Below, piece after piece: positions 19,987 through 30,523 of a DNA stretch of 64,000 nucleotides. A program made the translations under genes and the position numbers. The stretch is taken from contig CACCND010000001.1 of NCBI GenBank assembly GCA_902547315.1, positions 62,001 to 126,000 on the forward strand, given 5' to 3'. This DNA comes from an uncultured Pelagibacteraceae bacterium. Lineage in GTDB: Bacteria; Pseudomonadota; Alphaproteobacteria; Pelagibacterales; AG-422-B15. Numbering within the stretch: the stretch's first letter is position 1; every line of letters starts with the position of its first letter. The notes beneath the pieces are model-generated. The model was not told the DNA's origin. It ran no database searches and saw only the letters and a program-made list of their open reading frames with translations.

Positions 19987-22815
19987 ATGAGTAAAACAAT
20001 TTCCGTACAGGGAGCACGCGAACATAATCTAAAAAATGTTAACGTCAAAATACCCCGTGAAAAGCTAACAATAATAACTGGATTGTCTGGATCAGGTAAA
20101 TCATCCCTTGCATTTGATACTATTTATGCTGAAGGCCAAAGAAGATACGTTGAGAGTTTGTCTGCTTATGCAAGACAGTTTTTGCAAATGATGCAAAAAC
20201 CAAATGTTGATTTAATAGAAGGATTAAGTCCTGCAATTTCCATCGAACAAAAAACAACATCAAAAAATCCTAGGTCAACAGTTGGTACCGTTACGGAGGT
20301 TTATGATTATCTTCGTCTTCTTTTTGCGAGAATTGGAATACCCTATTCTCCTGCAACCGGATTACCCATTAAAAGTCAGACAGTGACTCAAATAGTTGAT
20401 CGAATAAAAGAAAGAGAAATAGGTTCAAAGTTTCTAATATTGTCTCCAATTATCAGAGGAAGAAAAGGTGAGTACAAAAAGGAATTACAAGAATTGCACA
20501 AGAAAGGTTTTCAAAGAGTAAAGATTGATGGAGAATTATACGAATTCGACTCTTTACCTGAAATTGATAAAAAAAAGAAACATGACATTGAGGTTGTAGT
20601 AGACCGTATCCTACTAAATGATGAGATAGGCAACAGGTTGGCGGATAGTGTCGAAACTGCTCTCAATTTAAGTGATGGATTGGTGATCGTTGAAAACTTC
20701 GAAAGCAAAAATGGTAAAGTAGATAATGAATTGTTTTCATCAAAATTTGCCTGTCCAGTATCTGGTTTCACAATTGACGAAATTGAACCAAGGTTATTTT
20801 CTTTTAATAATCCTTATGGAGCATGTGAGGAGTGTGATGGAATTGGAACCGATTTATCAATTGATCCTAACCTAGTTGTTCCAAATAAAAACCTGTCAAT
20901 AAATGAAGATGCACTTGCTCCTTGGCCAGTCTCGAGATACGGGTATTTTAGAAATATTCTAAAGGTTGTAGCTAGAAAATATAAATTTTCACTTGATACG
21001 CCCTGGAAATCACTCGGAAAAAAAATTCAAAACATAGTTCTTTATGGCTCTGGTGAAACAGAATTAAAGTTTACTTATGATGACGGTTATGAATATGAAA
21101 GACCGTTTGAAGGAGTAATCAATAATCTTGAGCGCAGATATCTAGAGACAGAAAGTGATTGGATGCGTGGAAGAATAGAGAGATATCAGAGTGAAGTAAA
21201 ATGTCATGCATGCAATGGTTTTAGGCTTAAAGAGACTGCATTGGCAGTAAAAATAGACAAACTGCACATAGGTGAGGTATGCGACAAATCCATTAAAGAA
21301 CTTGTTATCTGGTTTCAGAAACTTGAAAAAAAATTAACTAAAAAAGAAAAAGAAATTGCATTTAGGATTCTTAAGGAACTCAATGAAAGAATACTTTTTT
21401 TAAATAATGTAGGGCTTGAATATCTGACTCTTTCAAGAGGTTCGGGTAGTTTATCAGGCGGTGAGTCACAACGTATTCGTCTGGCATCACAAATTGGATC
21501 AGGTTTAACAGGAGTTCTCTATGTGCTTGACGAACCTTCGATTGGCTTGCATCAGCGTGATAATGAAAGATTGTTAAAAACACTTAAAAGATTAAGAGAT
21601 CTTGGAAACACTGTAATTGTCGTTGAGCATGATGAAGAGGCAATCACAACGGCTGATCATGTAGTTGACTTGGGACCAGCTGCTGGCGTAAATGGTGGAA
21701 GAGTAGTTGCTGAAGGTAATGTTGCCAAAATTAAAAAAAATCAAAACAGCATCACTGGTCAATACTTATCTGGTAAACTAAAAATTGAAATACCTAGTAA
21801 TAGAAGAAAAGCATTAAATAATAAATATATCGAAATTATAAAAGCTGAGGGCAATAATCTTAAGAATGTCAATTGCGAAATTCCTCTTGGAACACTTACT
21901 TGTATTACTGGAGTTTCTGGTAGCGGTAAATCGACGTTAACAATTAATACCCTTTTTAAGTCAGTCGCACAAACGTTGAATGGGTCAAGGTACACACCTG
22001 CAAAGCACAAGGAAATAAAGGGGCTTCAAGAACTTGATAAAGTTATAGATATTGACCAATCTCCAATTGGAAGGACCCCAAGATCAAATCCTGCAACTTA
22101 TACCGGGGCCTTCACTTTTATAAGAGACTGGTTTACCGGTTTGCCAGAGTCAAAAGCAAGAGGTTATAAAGCTGGAAGATTTTCATTTAATGTTAAAGGC
22201 GGTAGATGTGAAGCTTGTGAAGGTGATGGTGTAATTAAGATAGAGATGCACTTTCTTCCTGATGTATATGTTACTTGCGATGAATGTGAGGGCAAAAGAT
22301 ACAATAGGGAAACGCTTGAAATAAAGTACAAAGATAAAAGTATTGCAGATATTTTAGATATGACAGTTGAAGAAGGATGTTCTTTTTTTGAGGCAATTCC
22401 AATGATTAAAAAGAAACTCGATACACTTCAAAATGTAGGACTTGGTTATATAAAAATTGGTCAGCAAGCTACCACTTTGTCGGGTGGTGAAGCGCAACGA
22501 ATTAAACTTTCAAAAGAACTTTCAAAAAGAGCCACAGGAAAAACCTTATACATACTTGATGAGCCAACTACGGGACTTCATGTCCATGACATTAAGAAAC
22601 TACTCGAGGTACTCCAAATTTTAGTAGATCAAGGTAACACTGTTGTTGTGATAGAGCATAATTTAGACGTCATAAAAACAGCTGATTGGATCATTGACTT
22701 AGGCCCGGAAGGGGGTGACGGTGGCGGTGAAATAATAGGAAGCGGTTCACCAGAAGATATTGCAAAACTCAAAAGAAGTTATACAGGACTATATTTAAAT
22801 AAAATCCTCAAATAG
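19987..22815 (+). CDS. uvrA: Excinuclease ABC subunit A
   Basis: Damage-sensing ATPase of nucleotide excision repair, working with UvrB and UvrC. It has 942 residues, full length. Two ABC modules are visible: Walker [10 protein letters not shown] near residue 33 and GVSGSGKST in the second half, with signatures [12 protein letters not shown] and [12 protein letters not shown] followed by LDEPSIGLH and LDEPTTGLH. Zinc modules are seen as CPVSGFTI...CEECDGIG and CEACEGDG...CDECEGKRY. The ATG follows the ssb-uvrA divergent gap. Confidence 0.97.
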   Translation: MSKTISVQGAREHNLKNVNVKIPREKLTIITGLSGSGKSSLAFDTIYAEGQRRYVESLSAYARQFLQMMQKPNVDLIEGLSPAISIEQKTTSKNPRSTVGTVTEVYDYLRLLFARIGIPYSPATGLPIKSQTVTQIVDRIKEREIGSKFLILSPIIRGRKGEYKKELQELHKKGFQRVKIDGELYEFDSLPEIDKKKKHDIEVVVDRILLNDEIGNRLADSVETALNLSDGLVIVENFESKNGKVDNELFSSKFACPVSGFTIDEIEPRLFSFNNPYGACEECDGIGTDLSIDPNLVVPNKNLSINEDALAPWPVSRYGYFRNILKVVARKYKFSLDTPWKSLGKKIQNIVLYGSGETELKFTYDDGYEYERPFEGVINNLERRYLETESDWMRGRIERYQSEVKCHACNGFRLKETALAVKIDKLHIGEVCDKSIKELVIWFQKLEKKLTKKEKEIAFRILKELNERILFLNNVGLEYLTLSRGSGSLSGGESQRIRLASQIGSGLTGVLYVLDEPSIGLHQRDNERLLKTLKRLRDLGNTVIVVEHDEEAITTADHVVDLGPAAGVNGGRVVAEGNVAKIKKNQNSITGQYLSGKLKIEIPSNRRKALNNKYIEIIKAEGNNLKNVNCEIPLGTLTCITGVSGSGKSTLTINTLFKSVAQTLNGSRYTPAKHKEIKGLQELDKVIDIDQSPIGRTPRSNPATYTGAFTFIRDWFTGLPESKARGYKAGRFSFNVKGGRCEACEGDGVIKIEMHFLPDVYVTCDECEGKRYNRETLEIKYKDKSIADILDMTVEEGCSFFEAIPMIKKKLDTLQNVGLGYIKIGQQATTLSGGEAQRIKLSKELSKRATGKTLYILDEPTTGLHVHDIKKLLEVLQILVDQGNTVVVIEHNLDVIKTADWIIDLGPEGGDGGGEIIGSGSPEDIAKLKRSYTGLYLNKILK

Positions 22816-22863
22816 TCACATAAATATTTTACACACACGCATAAAACATGCTATGAATCGTTA

Positions 22864-23472
22864 ATGGCATCAATATTACAATCATTGCAAAGAACAGTCA
22901 TCCTTGGAACTTTGTTGGCAGTTCTTTTACTCATTATGGTTACAGGCCACTATGGTGGCTTTGACCAACTATATTGGGCCTCACTCTCAAGATTTCTTCA
23001 CGTCATATCTGGAGTCATGTGGATTGGCCTCCTCTATTACTTTAACTTCGTACAGATTCCTAATATGCCAAATATTCCTGATGAGCAAAAACCAGCGATA
23101 GGAAAAGTTATTGCCCCTGCGGCTCTTTTCTGGTTTAGATGGGCTGCTTTGGCAACATTGATTACAGGTCTTACAACTCTAGCTCTTTATTATGGACATG
23201 AGGGATCAGTCAATGCTCTTACATTTACATTGGCTTATGGATTTAATGGTAAAGAACTTACAATAGGAATTGGTATGTGGCTTGCTATCATAATGGCTTA
23301 TAATGTATGGATGGTTATTTGGCCAAATCAAAAGAAAGCATTGGGAATTGTTGAAGTTGATGCAGATACAAAAGCAAAATCAGCTAGAACAGCAATGCTA
23401 TTCTCAAGAACAAACACCGTGCTTTCCATTCCTATGCTTTTAGCAATGGTAGTTGCACAAAATCTTTACTAA
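22864..23472 (+). CDS. Integral membrane protein related to the PuuD (urate hydroxylase) membrane domain
   Basis: A 202-residue membrane protein with about five hydrophobic spans. The segment SRFLHVISGVMWIGLLYYFNF, the FWFRWAALATLITG span and the C-terminal NTVLSIPMLLAMV match what I know of the membrane domain of PuuD-type urate hydroxylases, which is widespread as a stand-alone protein in alphaproteobacteria. The soluble cytochrome c part of full PuuD is absent, so a role in urate oxidation is not shown. Conserved His (FLHV) and Trp residues would fit heme or electron transfer. The stop codon is one base from the convergent secF stop. Confidence 0.7.
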   Translation: MASILQSLQRTVILGTLLAVLLLIMVTGHYGGFDQLYWASLSRFLHVISGVMWIGLLYYFNFVQIPNMPNIPDEQKPAIGKVIAPAALFWFRWAALATLITGLTTLALYYGHEGSVNALTFTLAYGFNGKELTIGIGMWLAIIMAYNVWMVIWPNQKKALGIVEVDADTKAKSARTAMLFSRTNTVLSIPMLLAMVVAQNLY

Positions 23473-23473
23473 A

Positions 23474-24400
23474 TTATCTAGTTGAGTCTACTGCTGACGT
23501 CGTATTCCATTCACGTTTTACATCAAGGTATCTCAGTAATGGCGCTGCTACAAAAATTGATGAATATGTTCCAACTATAACTCCCCAAATCATTGCAAAC
23601 GTAAACCCTTTAATCACTTCACCTCCAAAAATGAATAAGGATAACAAAGCTAAAAGCGTAGTCACAGAAGTTACTATTGTTCTTGATAAAGTATCGTTAA
23701 TTGATAAATTTAACAAATCTGTAATTTCCTTTGAACGGTACTTACGTAAGTTTTCTCTGACCCTATCGTACACAACAACTGTATCGTTCATAGAGTATCC
23801 AACAATAGTAAGTATTGCAGCAATGATGGGTAAATTGAACTCTAATTGAGTTATACAAAAAACACCTATGGTTAATATGACGTCATGAACAAGCGCGAGA
23901 ACTGCTCCAAGTGAAAACTGCCATTCAAACCTAAACCAAATGTAAACAAGCATTGCAAAAACAGCGACAAAAATTGCTATTGCACCAGATTGTATCAATT
24001 CTCCACTAACTTTAGGCCCCACAACCTCAGTTCTTCTGAAATTAATATCGGTTGAAAGATAAGACCCTAAGCTATCTTTTACTATTTGAACAACATCTTG
24101 TTGAACTTGATCTCCACCTAATTGTTGCTCCACTCTAATAAGTAAATTTTTACTTGATCCAAATTCTTGAACTTGAACATCCCCTAATTCAAGAGTATTT
24201 AAATTATCTCTTAAACCAGAAATTTCTATTTCTTGAGATGTTTCGATTTCAATAAGTGTACCGCCCTTAAAATCAATTCCAAAATTCAATCCGTTTACAA
24301 AGAAAGCTCCTATTGAAAGACATATCAATATAGCAGAAAGAATAAAGGTAATTACCCTTACTTTTAAAAAATTAATTTGTGTTCCAGATATATTAAGCAT
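23474..24400 (-). CDS. secF: Protein translocase subunit SecF
   Basis: With SecD forms the proton-driven complex that pulls proteins out of the Sec channel. It has 308 residues: one N-terminal span, a periplasmic P1 domain (GIDFKGGTLIEI, then a Gln-rich stretch), and five more spans containing GYSMNDTVVVYDRVREN and the conserved NDTLSRTIVTS. The start overlaps secD by 8 bases. It is the last gene of yajC-secD-secF. Confidence 0.96.
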   Translation of the reverse strand: MLNISGTQINFLKVRVITFILSAILICLSIGAFFVNGLNFGIDFKGGTLIEIETSQEIEISGLRDNLNTLELGDVQVQEFGSSKNLLIRVEQQLGGDQVQQDVVQIVKDSLGSYLSTDINFRRTEVVGPKVSGELIQSGAIAIFVAVFAMLVYIWFRFEWQFSLGAVLALVHDVILTIGVFCITQLEFNLPIIAAILTIVGYSMNDTVVVYDRVRENLRKYRSKEITDLLNLSINDTLSRTIVTSVTTLLALLSLFIFGGEVIKGFTFAMIWGVIVGTYSSIFVAAPLLRYLDVKREWNTTSAVDSTR

Positions 24401-26003
24401 TTTTACTTAGGCCTACAAAATTTGGTTTTAATCTTTTAGCGTTGAATGAAATTAGTAACCTTGTGAAAGTAAAGGCTGTAAAAACTGATGTAAATATTCC
24501 AATAGCTAAAGTAATAGAAAAACCTCTCACTGGCCCCGAAGCCATAAAAAATAGTATTATTGCAGCAATCAATGTTGTGATATTTGCATCTAATATAGTT
24601 GATAAAGCTCTTTTATATCCGTTTTCAACAGCATTCATCATATTAGATCCATTTCTAATTTCTTCTTTCACTCTCTCAAAAATTAGAACATTTGCATCCA
24701 CAGCCATTCCAATTGTTAATATTATTCCAGCGATACCGGGTAATGTTAGAGTTGCTTGAAACAAAGATAAAACGCCAAGGACCATAAATAAATTTATAAT
24801 TAATGCTATATCTGCAAGCAGACCAAAATATCTATAGACAAATATCATAAAAATAATGACAGCAATAAAACCAATTATTGCTGCAAATTGACCCGCTTCA
24901 ATTGAGTCAGCACCAAGATCAGGTCCAACTGACCTTTCTTCTAAAATAATAAGTGGGGCCGGTAAAGCACCAGCTCGCAAAAGAATAGCAAGATCATTTG
25001 CTTCTTCTGAGTCAAAACCGCCAGAAATCTGACCAGAACCACCCAAAATAGCTTCCCTTATTACTGGCGCACTTATTACTTTATTATCAAGTACAATCGC
25101 AAAAGGTTTGCCCACATTTTGCTGTGTAACCCTTCCAAACTTTGTTGCACCTAAACGATCGAATCTAAAAGATACTATTGGTTCATTTGTTTGAGGATCA
25201 AAACCAGGTTGCGCATCAACAAGATTTTCACCTCCAACCATAATGCGCTTTTTTACAATGTATTTAAACTCTTCATCCGCATCAGATGCCAAAATTTCTG
25301 AACCAATTGGGGCCTTCGAGGGATTAAAAGGGTCGAAATTCACTGAGGTATCAACCAATTGAAAAGTAAGTTTAGCCGTTTGACCCAGTAAAGACTTGAT
25401 ACGGTCTGGATCATCAATGCCTGGTAGTTGAATTATTATCCTGGATGACCCTTGTCTTTGTATCGATGGCTCTCTCGTGCCGAGTTCATCTATTCTTCTT
25501 CGAACAATTTCTAACGATTGGGCAACCGCATTCGAAACAGATTGTTTTATAAATTCTTCGGTAAAATTTATCTGAACTATATTTTCTTCTTGGGTAATAA
25601 TTAAATTAGTTTGATCTCCCATTGCAAGAATGTTTTGAGAGTTGCTCATGGAAAGCTCGTAAATTTCTTTTTGAATTTCGTTATTAAAACTTTCTACAAC
25701 GAATTTCAGGGACTCATTTGAAACCTTGAAATTGCTATAATTAAGATTGTTTTTCTTTAAGACTCGTCGAACGTCCGCATTAAGGTTTTCCACTCTCTCC
25801 TTTATAATTTCTTGGGTATCAACCTCTAGCAATAAATGTGAACCTCCTTGAAGGTCCAAGCCAAGGTTTACTTGTTGCTTAGGAAAAAAATTTGGAAATG
25901 TTTCTAATTGATCTTTCCCGAAAAAATTAGGAACAGCAAAAAGTAAAGCAATTATTATTACAGCCAATACTGAAAATATCTTTAAGTTTGAAAAGTACAG
26001 CAT
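24393..26003 (-). CDS. secD: Protein translocase subunit SecD
   Basis: Partner of SecF. It has 536 residues: an N-terminal span, LGLDLQGGSHLLLEV (the D1 motif), a large periplasmic P1 domain (RRRIDELGTREPSIQRQG, IIIQLPGIDDP), and six spans at the end containing GMAVDANVLIFERVKEE. Lies 6 bases after yajC and overlaps secF. Inner membrane with a large periplasmic domain. Confidence 0.96.
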   Translation of the reverse strand: MLYFSNLKIFSVLAVIIIALLFAVPNFFGKDQLETFPNFFPKQQVNLGLDLQGGSHLLLEVDTQEIIKERVENLNADVRRVLKKNNLNYSNFKVSNESLKFVVESFNNEIQKEIYELSMSNSQNILAMGDQTNLIITQEENIVQINFTEEFIKQSVSNAVAQSLEIVRRRIDELGTREPSIQRQGSSRIIIQLPGIDDPDRIKSLLGQTAKLTFQLVDTSVNFDPFNPSKAPIGSEILASDADEEFKYIVKKRIMVGGENLVDAQPGFDPQTNEPIVSFRFDRLGATKFGRVTQQNVGKPFAIVLDNKVISAPVIREAILGGSGQISGGFDSEEANDLAILLRAGALPAPLIILEERSVGPDLGADSIEAGQFAAIIGFIAVIIFMIFVYRYFGLLADIALIINLFMVLGVLSLFQATLTLPGIAGIILTIGMAVDANVLIFERVKEEIRNGSNMMNAVENGYKRALSTILDANITTLIAAIILFFMASGPVRGFSITLAIGIFTSVFTAFTFTRLLISFNAKRLKPNFVGLSKNA

Positions 26004-26009
26004 GAAAAT

Positions 26010-26288
26010 TTATTGTGATGTATTTACTTTTTCTACTTCGGAAATTGTTGATTTAATCATTACAACATTTACTCCTGAGGATATTTCAACCTCCACATCA
26101 GTATCTCCGATTACTCTAATTACCTTTCCTCTGACTCCTCCTGAGCTGACAATCTTGTCGCCTCGCTGAACAGCGGCAACCATCTCTCTATGTTCTTTTG
26201 CTCTTCTTTGCTGAGGTCTTATCAATAAAAAATAAAAAATTGCAAAAATTAAGAATAATGGCATTAATTGAATGAGCATTTGTTCCAT
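26010..26288 (-). CDS. yajC: Preprotein translocase accessory subunit YajC
   Basis: Small single-span membrane protein bound to SecDF. It has 92 residues: hydrophobic segment at about 6-24, then the family motif LIRPQQRRAKEH, KIVSSGGVRGKV and a short beta-rich tail. A strong ribosome-binding site (AAAGGAG) precedes the ATG, and a plausible sigma-70 promoter lies at 26316-26344. First gene of the yajC-secD-secF operon. Confidence 0.94.
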   Translation of the reverse strand: MEQMLIQLMPLFLIFAIFYFLLIRPQQRRAKEHREMVAAVQRGDKIVSSGGVRGKVIRVIGDTDVEVEISSGVNVVMIKSTISEVEKVNTSQ

Positions 26289-26315
26289 AAAATTCTCCTT
26301 TAAAATAACTTAGGC

Positions 26316-26344
26316 AATATACATACTTAGCTAATATTTTTGAA
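26316..26344 (-). promoter_or_regulatory. Candidate sigma-70 promoter for yajC-secDF
   Basis: On the minus strand, TTCAAA (26339-26344, 4 of 6 matches to the -35 consensus) and TATATT (26316-26321, 5 of 6) are spaced by exactly 17 bases, about 28 bases upstream of the yajC start. This would separate secretion genes from the surE-serS genes upstream. Confidence 0.4.
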
Positions 26345-26352
26345 CTAAATAA

Positions 26353-27177
26353 TTAATTTAGATCAGTTTTTAAACCTTTTTTTAAATCACTTAGACTTTT
26401 GTGGTGCGTAAGATCTAAATGAAGAGGAGTTATTGATATGTGATGATCTGCCAGTGCCTCTACATCGCTCATATATCCCTCAACTGTTTCATTTAGTGGA
26501 GGAATACTTAGATTAACATTTTCTTCAAGCCTCCTTCTTAAACCGAATCTGAATTTTGACTTCTGAACTTCATTTATTATCAAGTCATCAGTTTCCCTAT
26601 TTCCTTGTGTTGTTATCTGTATACTTTTAACTAAATCAGCTGTGCAATATGGAAAATTAACATTCATGAATACATTATTTGGCCAGCCTAAATTTGTAAG
26701 TTGAAGCAAAATAGTTTTTAAAAATTTTTTTGATGCATCCCATACAATTTGATTTTTTTTCCCCGCTTCATAATTTTGACTGATTGCAATTGATGGAATA
26801 CGCCTAACTAATCCTTCCATTGCTGCAGCAATTGTACCTGAATATGTAACATCCTCTCCAACATTGCAGCCACTATTGATACCTGACAGAATTAAATCTG
26901 GCCTTTTATCTTTTAAAACATTGCTAATACCAATTGCAACACAATCGCTAGGAGTACCATTAATAGAAAATATTTTCTCTTCATACTTTTTAAGTGTTAA
27001 TTCGTTTTGAAAAGACAAAGCGTGTGACGCGCCACTTTTTTCAAATTCAGGTGCAACGACCCAGACATCTTCTGAAAATTCATTGGCAATAGCTCTTAGT
27101 ATTTTAATACCCTCTGCAGATATTCCATCATCATTTGTAATTAATATTCTCGCTTCATTAAGATTAATAACTGACAT
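26353..27177 (-). CDS. surE: 5'/3'-nucleotidase SurE
   Basis: Metal-dependent phosphatase acting on nucleoside monophosphates and polyphosphate, linked to stress survival. It has 274 residues. Seen: LITNDDGISAEGI with the paired metal Asp, EFEKSGASHALS, and SGINSGCNVGEDVTYSGTIAAAMEG with Ser/Asn ligands. It sits 9 bases after serS. In many alphaproteobacteria pcm (isoaspartyl methyltransferase) follows surE; here no pcm is found and yajC is next. Confidence 0.95.
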   Translation of the reverse strand: MSVINLNEARILITNDDGISAEGIKILRAIANEFSEDVWVVAPEFEKSGASHALSFQNELTLKKYEEKIFSINGTPSDCVAIGISNVLKDKRPDLILSGINSGCNVGEDVTYSGTIAAAMEGLVRRIPSIAISQNYEAGKKNQIVWDASKKFLKTILLQLTNLGWPNNVFMNVNFPYCTADLVKSIQITTQGNRETDDLIINEVQKSKFRFGLRRRLEENVNLSIPPLNETVEGYMSDVEALADHHISITPLHLDLTHHKSLSDLKKGLKTDLN

Positions 27178-27186
27178 ATAGATGAA

Positions 27187-28455
27187 TTAATTTGAAATAC
27201 GATTTATTCCACCCATGTATGGAATAAGAGCATCTGGCACCTGAATAGTCCCATCTTCATTTTGATAATTTTCAAGAATAGATATTAAGGTTCGTCCTAC
27301 GGCTAAGCCTGATCCATTTAATGTATGCAAAAATTTAGTTTCTTTACCTTCTTTATAACGAGAGTTCATTCTTCTTGCTTGAAAATCTCCACAATTAGAG
27401 CAACTAGATATTTCTCTGTAAGCTTTTTGACCAGGCAACCAGACTTCGATATCATACGTTTTTTGTGCAGCAAAACCCATATCCTCAGAAGACAATATGA
27501 CAACTCTATAATGAAGATTTAATCTTTTTAAAACTTCCTCTGCACAACTTAACATTCTTTCATGCTCATCCTTAGATTGACTTTCTGATGTTAAACTAAC
27601 AAGCTCAACTTTATAAAATTGATGTTGTCTCATAATACCTCTTGTATCTTTTCCTGCTGCGCCAGCTTCAGATCTGAAACATGGCGTATGAGATACATAT
27701 CGTTTAGGTAAATCTAAAATATCAATAATTGACTCTCTAGTCATATTGCTAAGAGGAACCTCCGCCGTTGGTATAAGCCAATAGTCATCGGTTGTTTTAA
27801 ATAAATCATCTTTAAACTTAGGAAGCTGTCCCACACCATAAACTGATTGGTCTTTAACAAGTATCGGAACATTCATCTCTATGTATCCAAATTCATTTGT
27901 ATGAAGATCTAACATAAAATTAGATATTGCTCTTTCCATTCTAGCAATTAAGCCACTTTGTACAACAAACCTCGCCCCAGAGATTTTTGTGGCTTTTTCA
28001 AAACTCATCATATTGAGGTTTTCGCCTAGTTCATCGTGTTCTTTAGGGGTAAAAGTAAATTCTTTTTTGTTACCTTCCAGCTTAATTTCTTTATTTGAAC
28101 TTTCATCTCCAACCGGCACATCATCTGCTGGATTATTTGGTAAAGAGGACAAAACAGCATTAAGTTCTTCTTGTTTTTCTCTTTGACTATTCTCTAACTC
28201 CTGCATTTTATCTTTTAAACTTGTAACTTCGGCCTTTAACTTAGTGGCTTCATCATTTTTTCCATTAGATGCGTATTCTCCTATGAGCTTTGACTTAGTG
28301 TTTCTCTCTTCTTGAATAACTTGAAGCTCACCAATAATTTCCCTGTTCTTTTCATCCAATTCAATTATCTGATTTGAAACTGGCGGATGTTTTCTTTTGG
28401 CTAATAGCTCATCTAAATCTGAGGGATTCTCCCTTATTTTTTTAATATCATGCAT
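27187..28455 (-). CDS. serS: Seryl-tRNA synthetase
   Basis: Class II synthetase charging tRNA-Ser (and tRNA-Sec where present). It has 422 residues. The N-terminal coiled-coil arm (about residues 25-110, Lys/Glu-rich with [19 protein letters not shown]) is followed by the catalytic core: TAEVPLSN, motif 2 [15 protein letters not shown] with HQFYKVE, and motif 3 [15 protein letters not shown]. Placed between tatC and surE, as usual in alphaproteobacteria. Confidence 0.97.
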   Translation of the reverse strand: MHDIKKIRENPSDLDELLAKRKHPPVSNQIIELDEKNREIIGELQVIQEERNTKSKLIGEYASNGKNDEATKLKAEVTSLKDKMQELENSQREKQEELNAVLSSLPNNPADDVPVGDESSNKEIKLEGNKKEFTFTPKEHDELGENLNMMSFEKATKISGARFVVQSGLIARMERAISNFMLDLHTNEFGYIEMNVPILVKDQSVYGVGQLPKFKDDLFKTTDDYWLIPTAEVPLSNMTRESIIDILDLPKRYVSHTPCFRSEAGAAGKDTRGIMRQHQFYKVELVSLTSESQSKDEHERMLSCAEEVLKRLNLHYRVVILSSEDMGFAAQKTYDIEVWLPGQKAYREISSCSNCGDFQARRMNSRYKEGKETKFLHTLNGSGLAVGRTLISILENYQNEDGTIQVPDALIPYMGGINRISN

Positions 28456-28458
28456 GTT

Positions 28459-29235
28459 TTACTCGGATTTAGGTTTTTTTCCTTCGATAAATTTTACAGC
28501 AAATATTGAAATTTCATACAGCAATAATATTGGTATTCCAAGCCCTATTTGGGAGATTGGGTCAGGTGGTGTTAAAATAGCTGCTACTGCAAAAACTCCT
28601 ACAATCACATACTTTCTATTTTTTCTTAATCCTTCAGAACTTACAAAACCTACTCTTGCTAATAATGTCAAAAGAACTGGTAGTTGAAAACTTATACCGA
28701 ATGCAAATACTAGACGCATAATTAAGCTTAAATACTCATTTACCTTAGCTTCTAATTGGATTGGTAATGTTCCTTGGCCACCAATCGATTCGAAAGATAG
28801 AAAGAATTTGATGGCAAGTGGCATAATAAAATAATAAACCAATGCCGCTCCTAACAAGAATAATATTGGCGTTGCAATTAAATATGGAATAACGACAGTT
28901 TTCTCATTGTGATAAAGACCTGGTGCAACAAAAATCCAAATTTGTATCAGTATGAATGGAAGAGAAACAAAAATAGAAGCAAATAGTGCTACTTTTAAAT
29001 AAGTAAAAAAGGTTTCGTGTAAAGCAGTAAAGATAAGCCTTCTACCAGATTCACCTTGTACAGCATCGGCATATGGTTGAACTAAAAAGTTATAGATTGT
29101 GTCTGCAAAGATATATGCAACAACAAACATAATGGTAATTAAAATTAGTGATTTAATAAGTCTAATTCTTAGTTCTACAAGATGTTGAATTAAAGGCTGC
29201 TTTCCTTCATCAAGTGTTTCATTTGTATCACTCAT
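28459..29235 (-). CDS. tatC: Twin-arginine translocase subunit TatC
   Basis: Receptor of the Tat export system, which carries folded proteins such as the sulfatase encoded at 52228-53931. It has 258 residues and six predicted spans. Seen: the N-terminal LIQHLVELRIRLIKS, the periplasmic HETFFTYLKVALFAS loop, FGISFQLPVLL and the C-terminal LTPPDPISQIGLGIPILLLYE. Start overlaps tatB by 8 bases. Confidence 0.97.
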   Translation of the reverse strand: MSDTNETLDEGKQPLIQHLVELRIRLIKSLILITIMFVVAYIFADTIYNFLVQPYADAVQGESGRRLIFTALHETFFTYLKVALFASIFVSLPFILIQIWIFVAPGLYHNEKTVVIPYLIATPILFLLGAALVYYFIMPLAIKFFLSFESIGGQGTLPIQLEAKVNEYLSLIMRLVFAFGISFQLPVLLTLLARVGFVSSEGLRKNRKYVIVGVFAVAAILTPPDPISQIGLGIPILLLYEISIFAVKFIEGKKPKSE

Positions 29236-29524
29236 TTTCTTTTTTATGATTTTCTGACTGAATGATATTTTTATTTATCGAGTCACGCATCTCGTCTGTA
29301 AAGTTTTTGGGATTTGTATTTTCAACTTTAGGCTTAATATCATCTACACCTGTTTCTTTTGCAATCTCATTGATACTAGAACTAAATTCTCTTGAGAAGT
29401 TTCTAATTTTGCCCCACCATTTTCCAAAAGTTCTTAGTACTGCTGGTAAATCTTTCGGACCAACAAAAATAATAATTAATGCTGCAATGACAAGATACTC
29501 TACTCCTCCAATACCAGGTAACAT
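29228..29524 (-). CDS. tatB: Twin-arginine translocase subunit TatB
   Basis: Membrane partner of TatC in substrate binding. It has 98 residues: MLPGIGGVEYLVIAALIIIFVGPKDLP gives the short span with the conserved Glu and the GPKDLP hinge, then an amphipathic helix (RTFGKWWGKIRNFSREF) and a charged tail. Middle gene of tatA-tatB-tatC. Confidence 0.93.
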   Translation of the reverse strand: MLPGIGGVEYLVIAALIIIFVGPKDLPAVLRTFGKWWGKIRNFSREFSSSINEIAKETGVDDIKPKVENTNPKNFTDEMRDSINKNIIQSENHKKENE

Positions 29525-29539
29525 AACAATTACTTAAGG

Positions 29540-29722
29540 TTAATCTTTGGAGTCTTCGTCTGATTTATTTATTGACTTTGGTTCATCATCGTCGTTGATG
29601 CCTTTTTTAAAACTTTTTACACCTTTAGCTACGTCACCCATTAATTCAGATATTTTTCCTCTACCGAAAAGTATAACAAGAAGCGCTACAACGATTAATA
29701 TTTGCCAAAAACTAATACCCAT
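29540..29722 (-). CDS. tatA: Twin-arginine translocase subunit TatA
   Basis: Pore-forming Tat subunit of 60 residues. Short hydrophobic helix ([18 protein letters not shown]), then the [12 protein letters not shown] hinge, FKKGI and an acidic tail. Fifteen bases before tatB. First gene of the tat operon; the 85-base gap upstream carries an AT-dinucleotide run (29745-29759) and the probable terminator of the iron transport genes. Confidence 0.94.
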   Translation of the reverse strand: MGISFWQILIVVALLVILFGRGKISELMGDVAKGVKSFKKGINDDDEPKSINKSDEDSKD

Positions 29723-29781
29723 TTTTTCCTCAATTATTTCTAATAATATATATATATATTAATACCTTATTAGTAAAAGTT

Positions 29782-29809
29782 AAAAATTACCATCAAATAA
29801 AAGGTAATT
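29782..29809 (-). terminator. Candidate rho-independent terminator of the iron transporter operon
   Basis: On the minus strand a 7-base stem (AATTACC / GGTAATT, arms 29803-29809 and 29785-29791, 11-base loop) is followed by TTTTAACTTTT. It begins at the stop codon of the ATP-binding protein gene and ends upstream of tatA. The stem has only two GC pairs, so strength is uncertain. Confidence 0.4.
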
Positions 29810-30521
29810 AAATAAGGTTTTTTTGAGATGCGGTTGAGCTTATAGAGATGACATCTTCTGGTTTGCCGTTTTGAATAAAATTACCATCTTTCATAATTAA
29901 AACTCTGTCAGACATTGCTAGCGCGTCTTCAGTATCGTGTGAAACAATGATAGTTGTAGTGAGGTTATCTCGAAGAATTTTATTTGTTTCAGATCTCAAT
30001 CTTACTTTTAATTCTTTATCCAAAGCTCCAAAAGGTTCATCCATTAACAAAATTTTTGGATTTGGCGCCATAGCTCTTGCTAATGCAACCCTTTGTTGTT
30101 CACCGCTTGATATTTCATGAGGAAAGTTTTTTGCATATCTCTCAACACTAAATAACTTTAATAAACCCATAGCTCTCTCGGTATTATTTTTGTTAGTACC
30201 TTTTATTCCAAATTTTACATTATTCACGATCGAGAGGTGTGGAAACAATGCTCTTTCCTGAACAACCAACCCAACATTTCGTTTCTCAGTATTTACATGA
30301 TTTAAATGCCCTGAAACAATTTCATTATCTATCGATACTGTTCCTGCTGATTGTTCTTCTAGGCCTGCAATAATTCTTAGCAATGTAGTTTTGCCACATC
30401 CAGAGGGTCCTAAGATTGTAATTATCTCTCCTCGATTTACTTGTAGAGAAATATCTTTTAAAACTTCATTATCTCTTGTGAAACTGTGTTTTATATTTTT
30501 AAGTTCAAGAATTATATCCAT
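29808..30521 (-). CDS. fbpC: Ferric iron ABC transporter, ATP-binding protein
   Basis: Energises uptake of ferric iron through the permease encoded just upstream. It has 237 residues, short for FbpC: it has the full ATPase domain but lacks the usual C-terminal regulatory domain. Walker A GPSGCGKTT, signature SSGEQQRVALARA (SSGEQ rather than LSGGQ), Walker B ILLMDEPFGALD and the switch His in IIVSHD are visible. Two bases after fbpB. Substrate assignment rests on the neighbouring iron-binding protein and the Fur box. Confidence 0.85.
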   Translation of the reverse strand: MDIILELKNIKHSFTRDNEVLKDISLQVNRGEIITILGPSGCGKTTLLRIIAGLEEQSAGTVSIDNEIVSGHLNHVNTEKRNVGLVVQERALFPHLSIVNNVKFGIKGTNKNNTERAMGLLKLFSVERYAKNFPHEISSGEQQRVALARAMAPNPKILLMDEPFGALDKELKVRLRSETNKILRDNLTTTIIVSHDTEDALAMSDRVLIMKDGNFIQNGKPEDVISISSTASQKNLI

Positions 30522-30523
30522 TT

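Noticed and set aside
28459-29722. Whether tatB could be a second tatA
   Set aside because: Its length, GPKDLP hinge and longer charged tail, with a separate 60-residue tatA just upstream, fit TatB.
29745-29759. AT dinucleotide run upstream of tatA
   Set aside because: Only about seven repeat units in very AT-rich DNA; not enough to call a phase-variable repeat.
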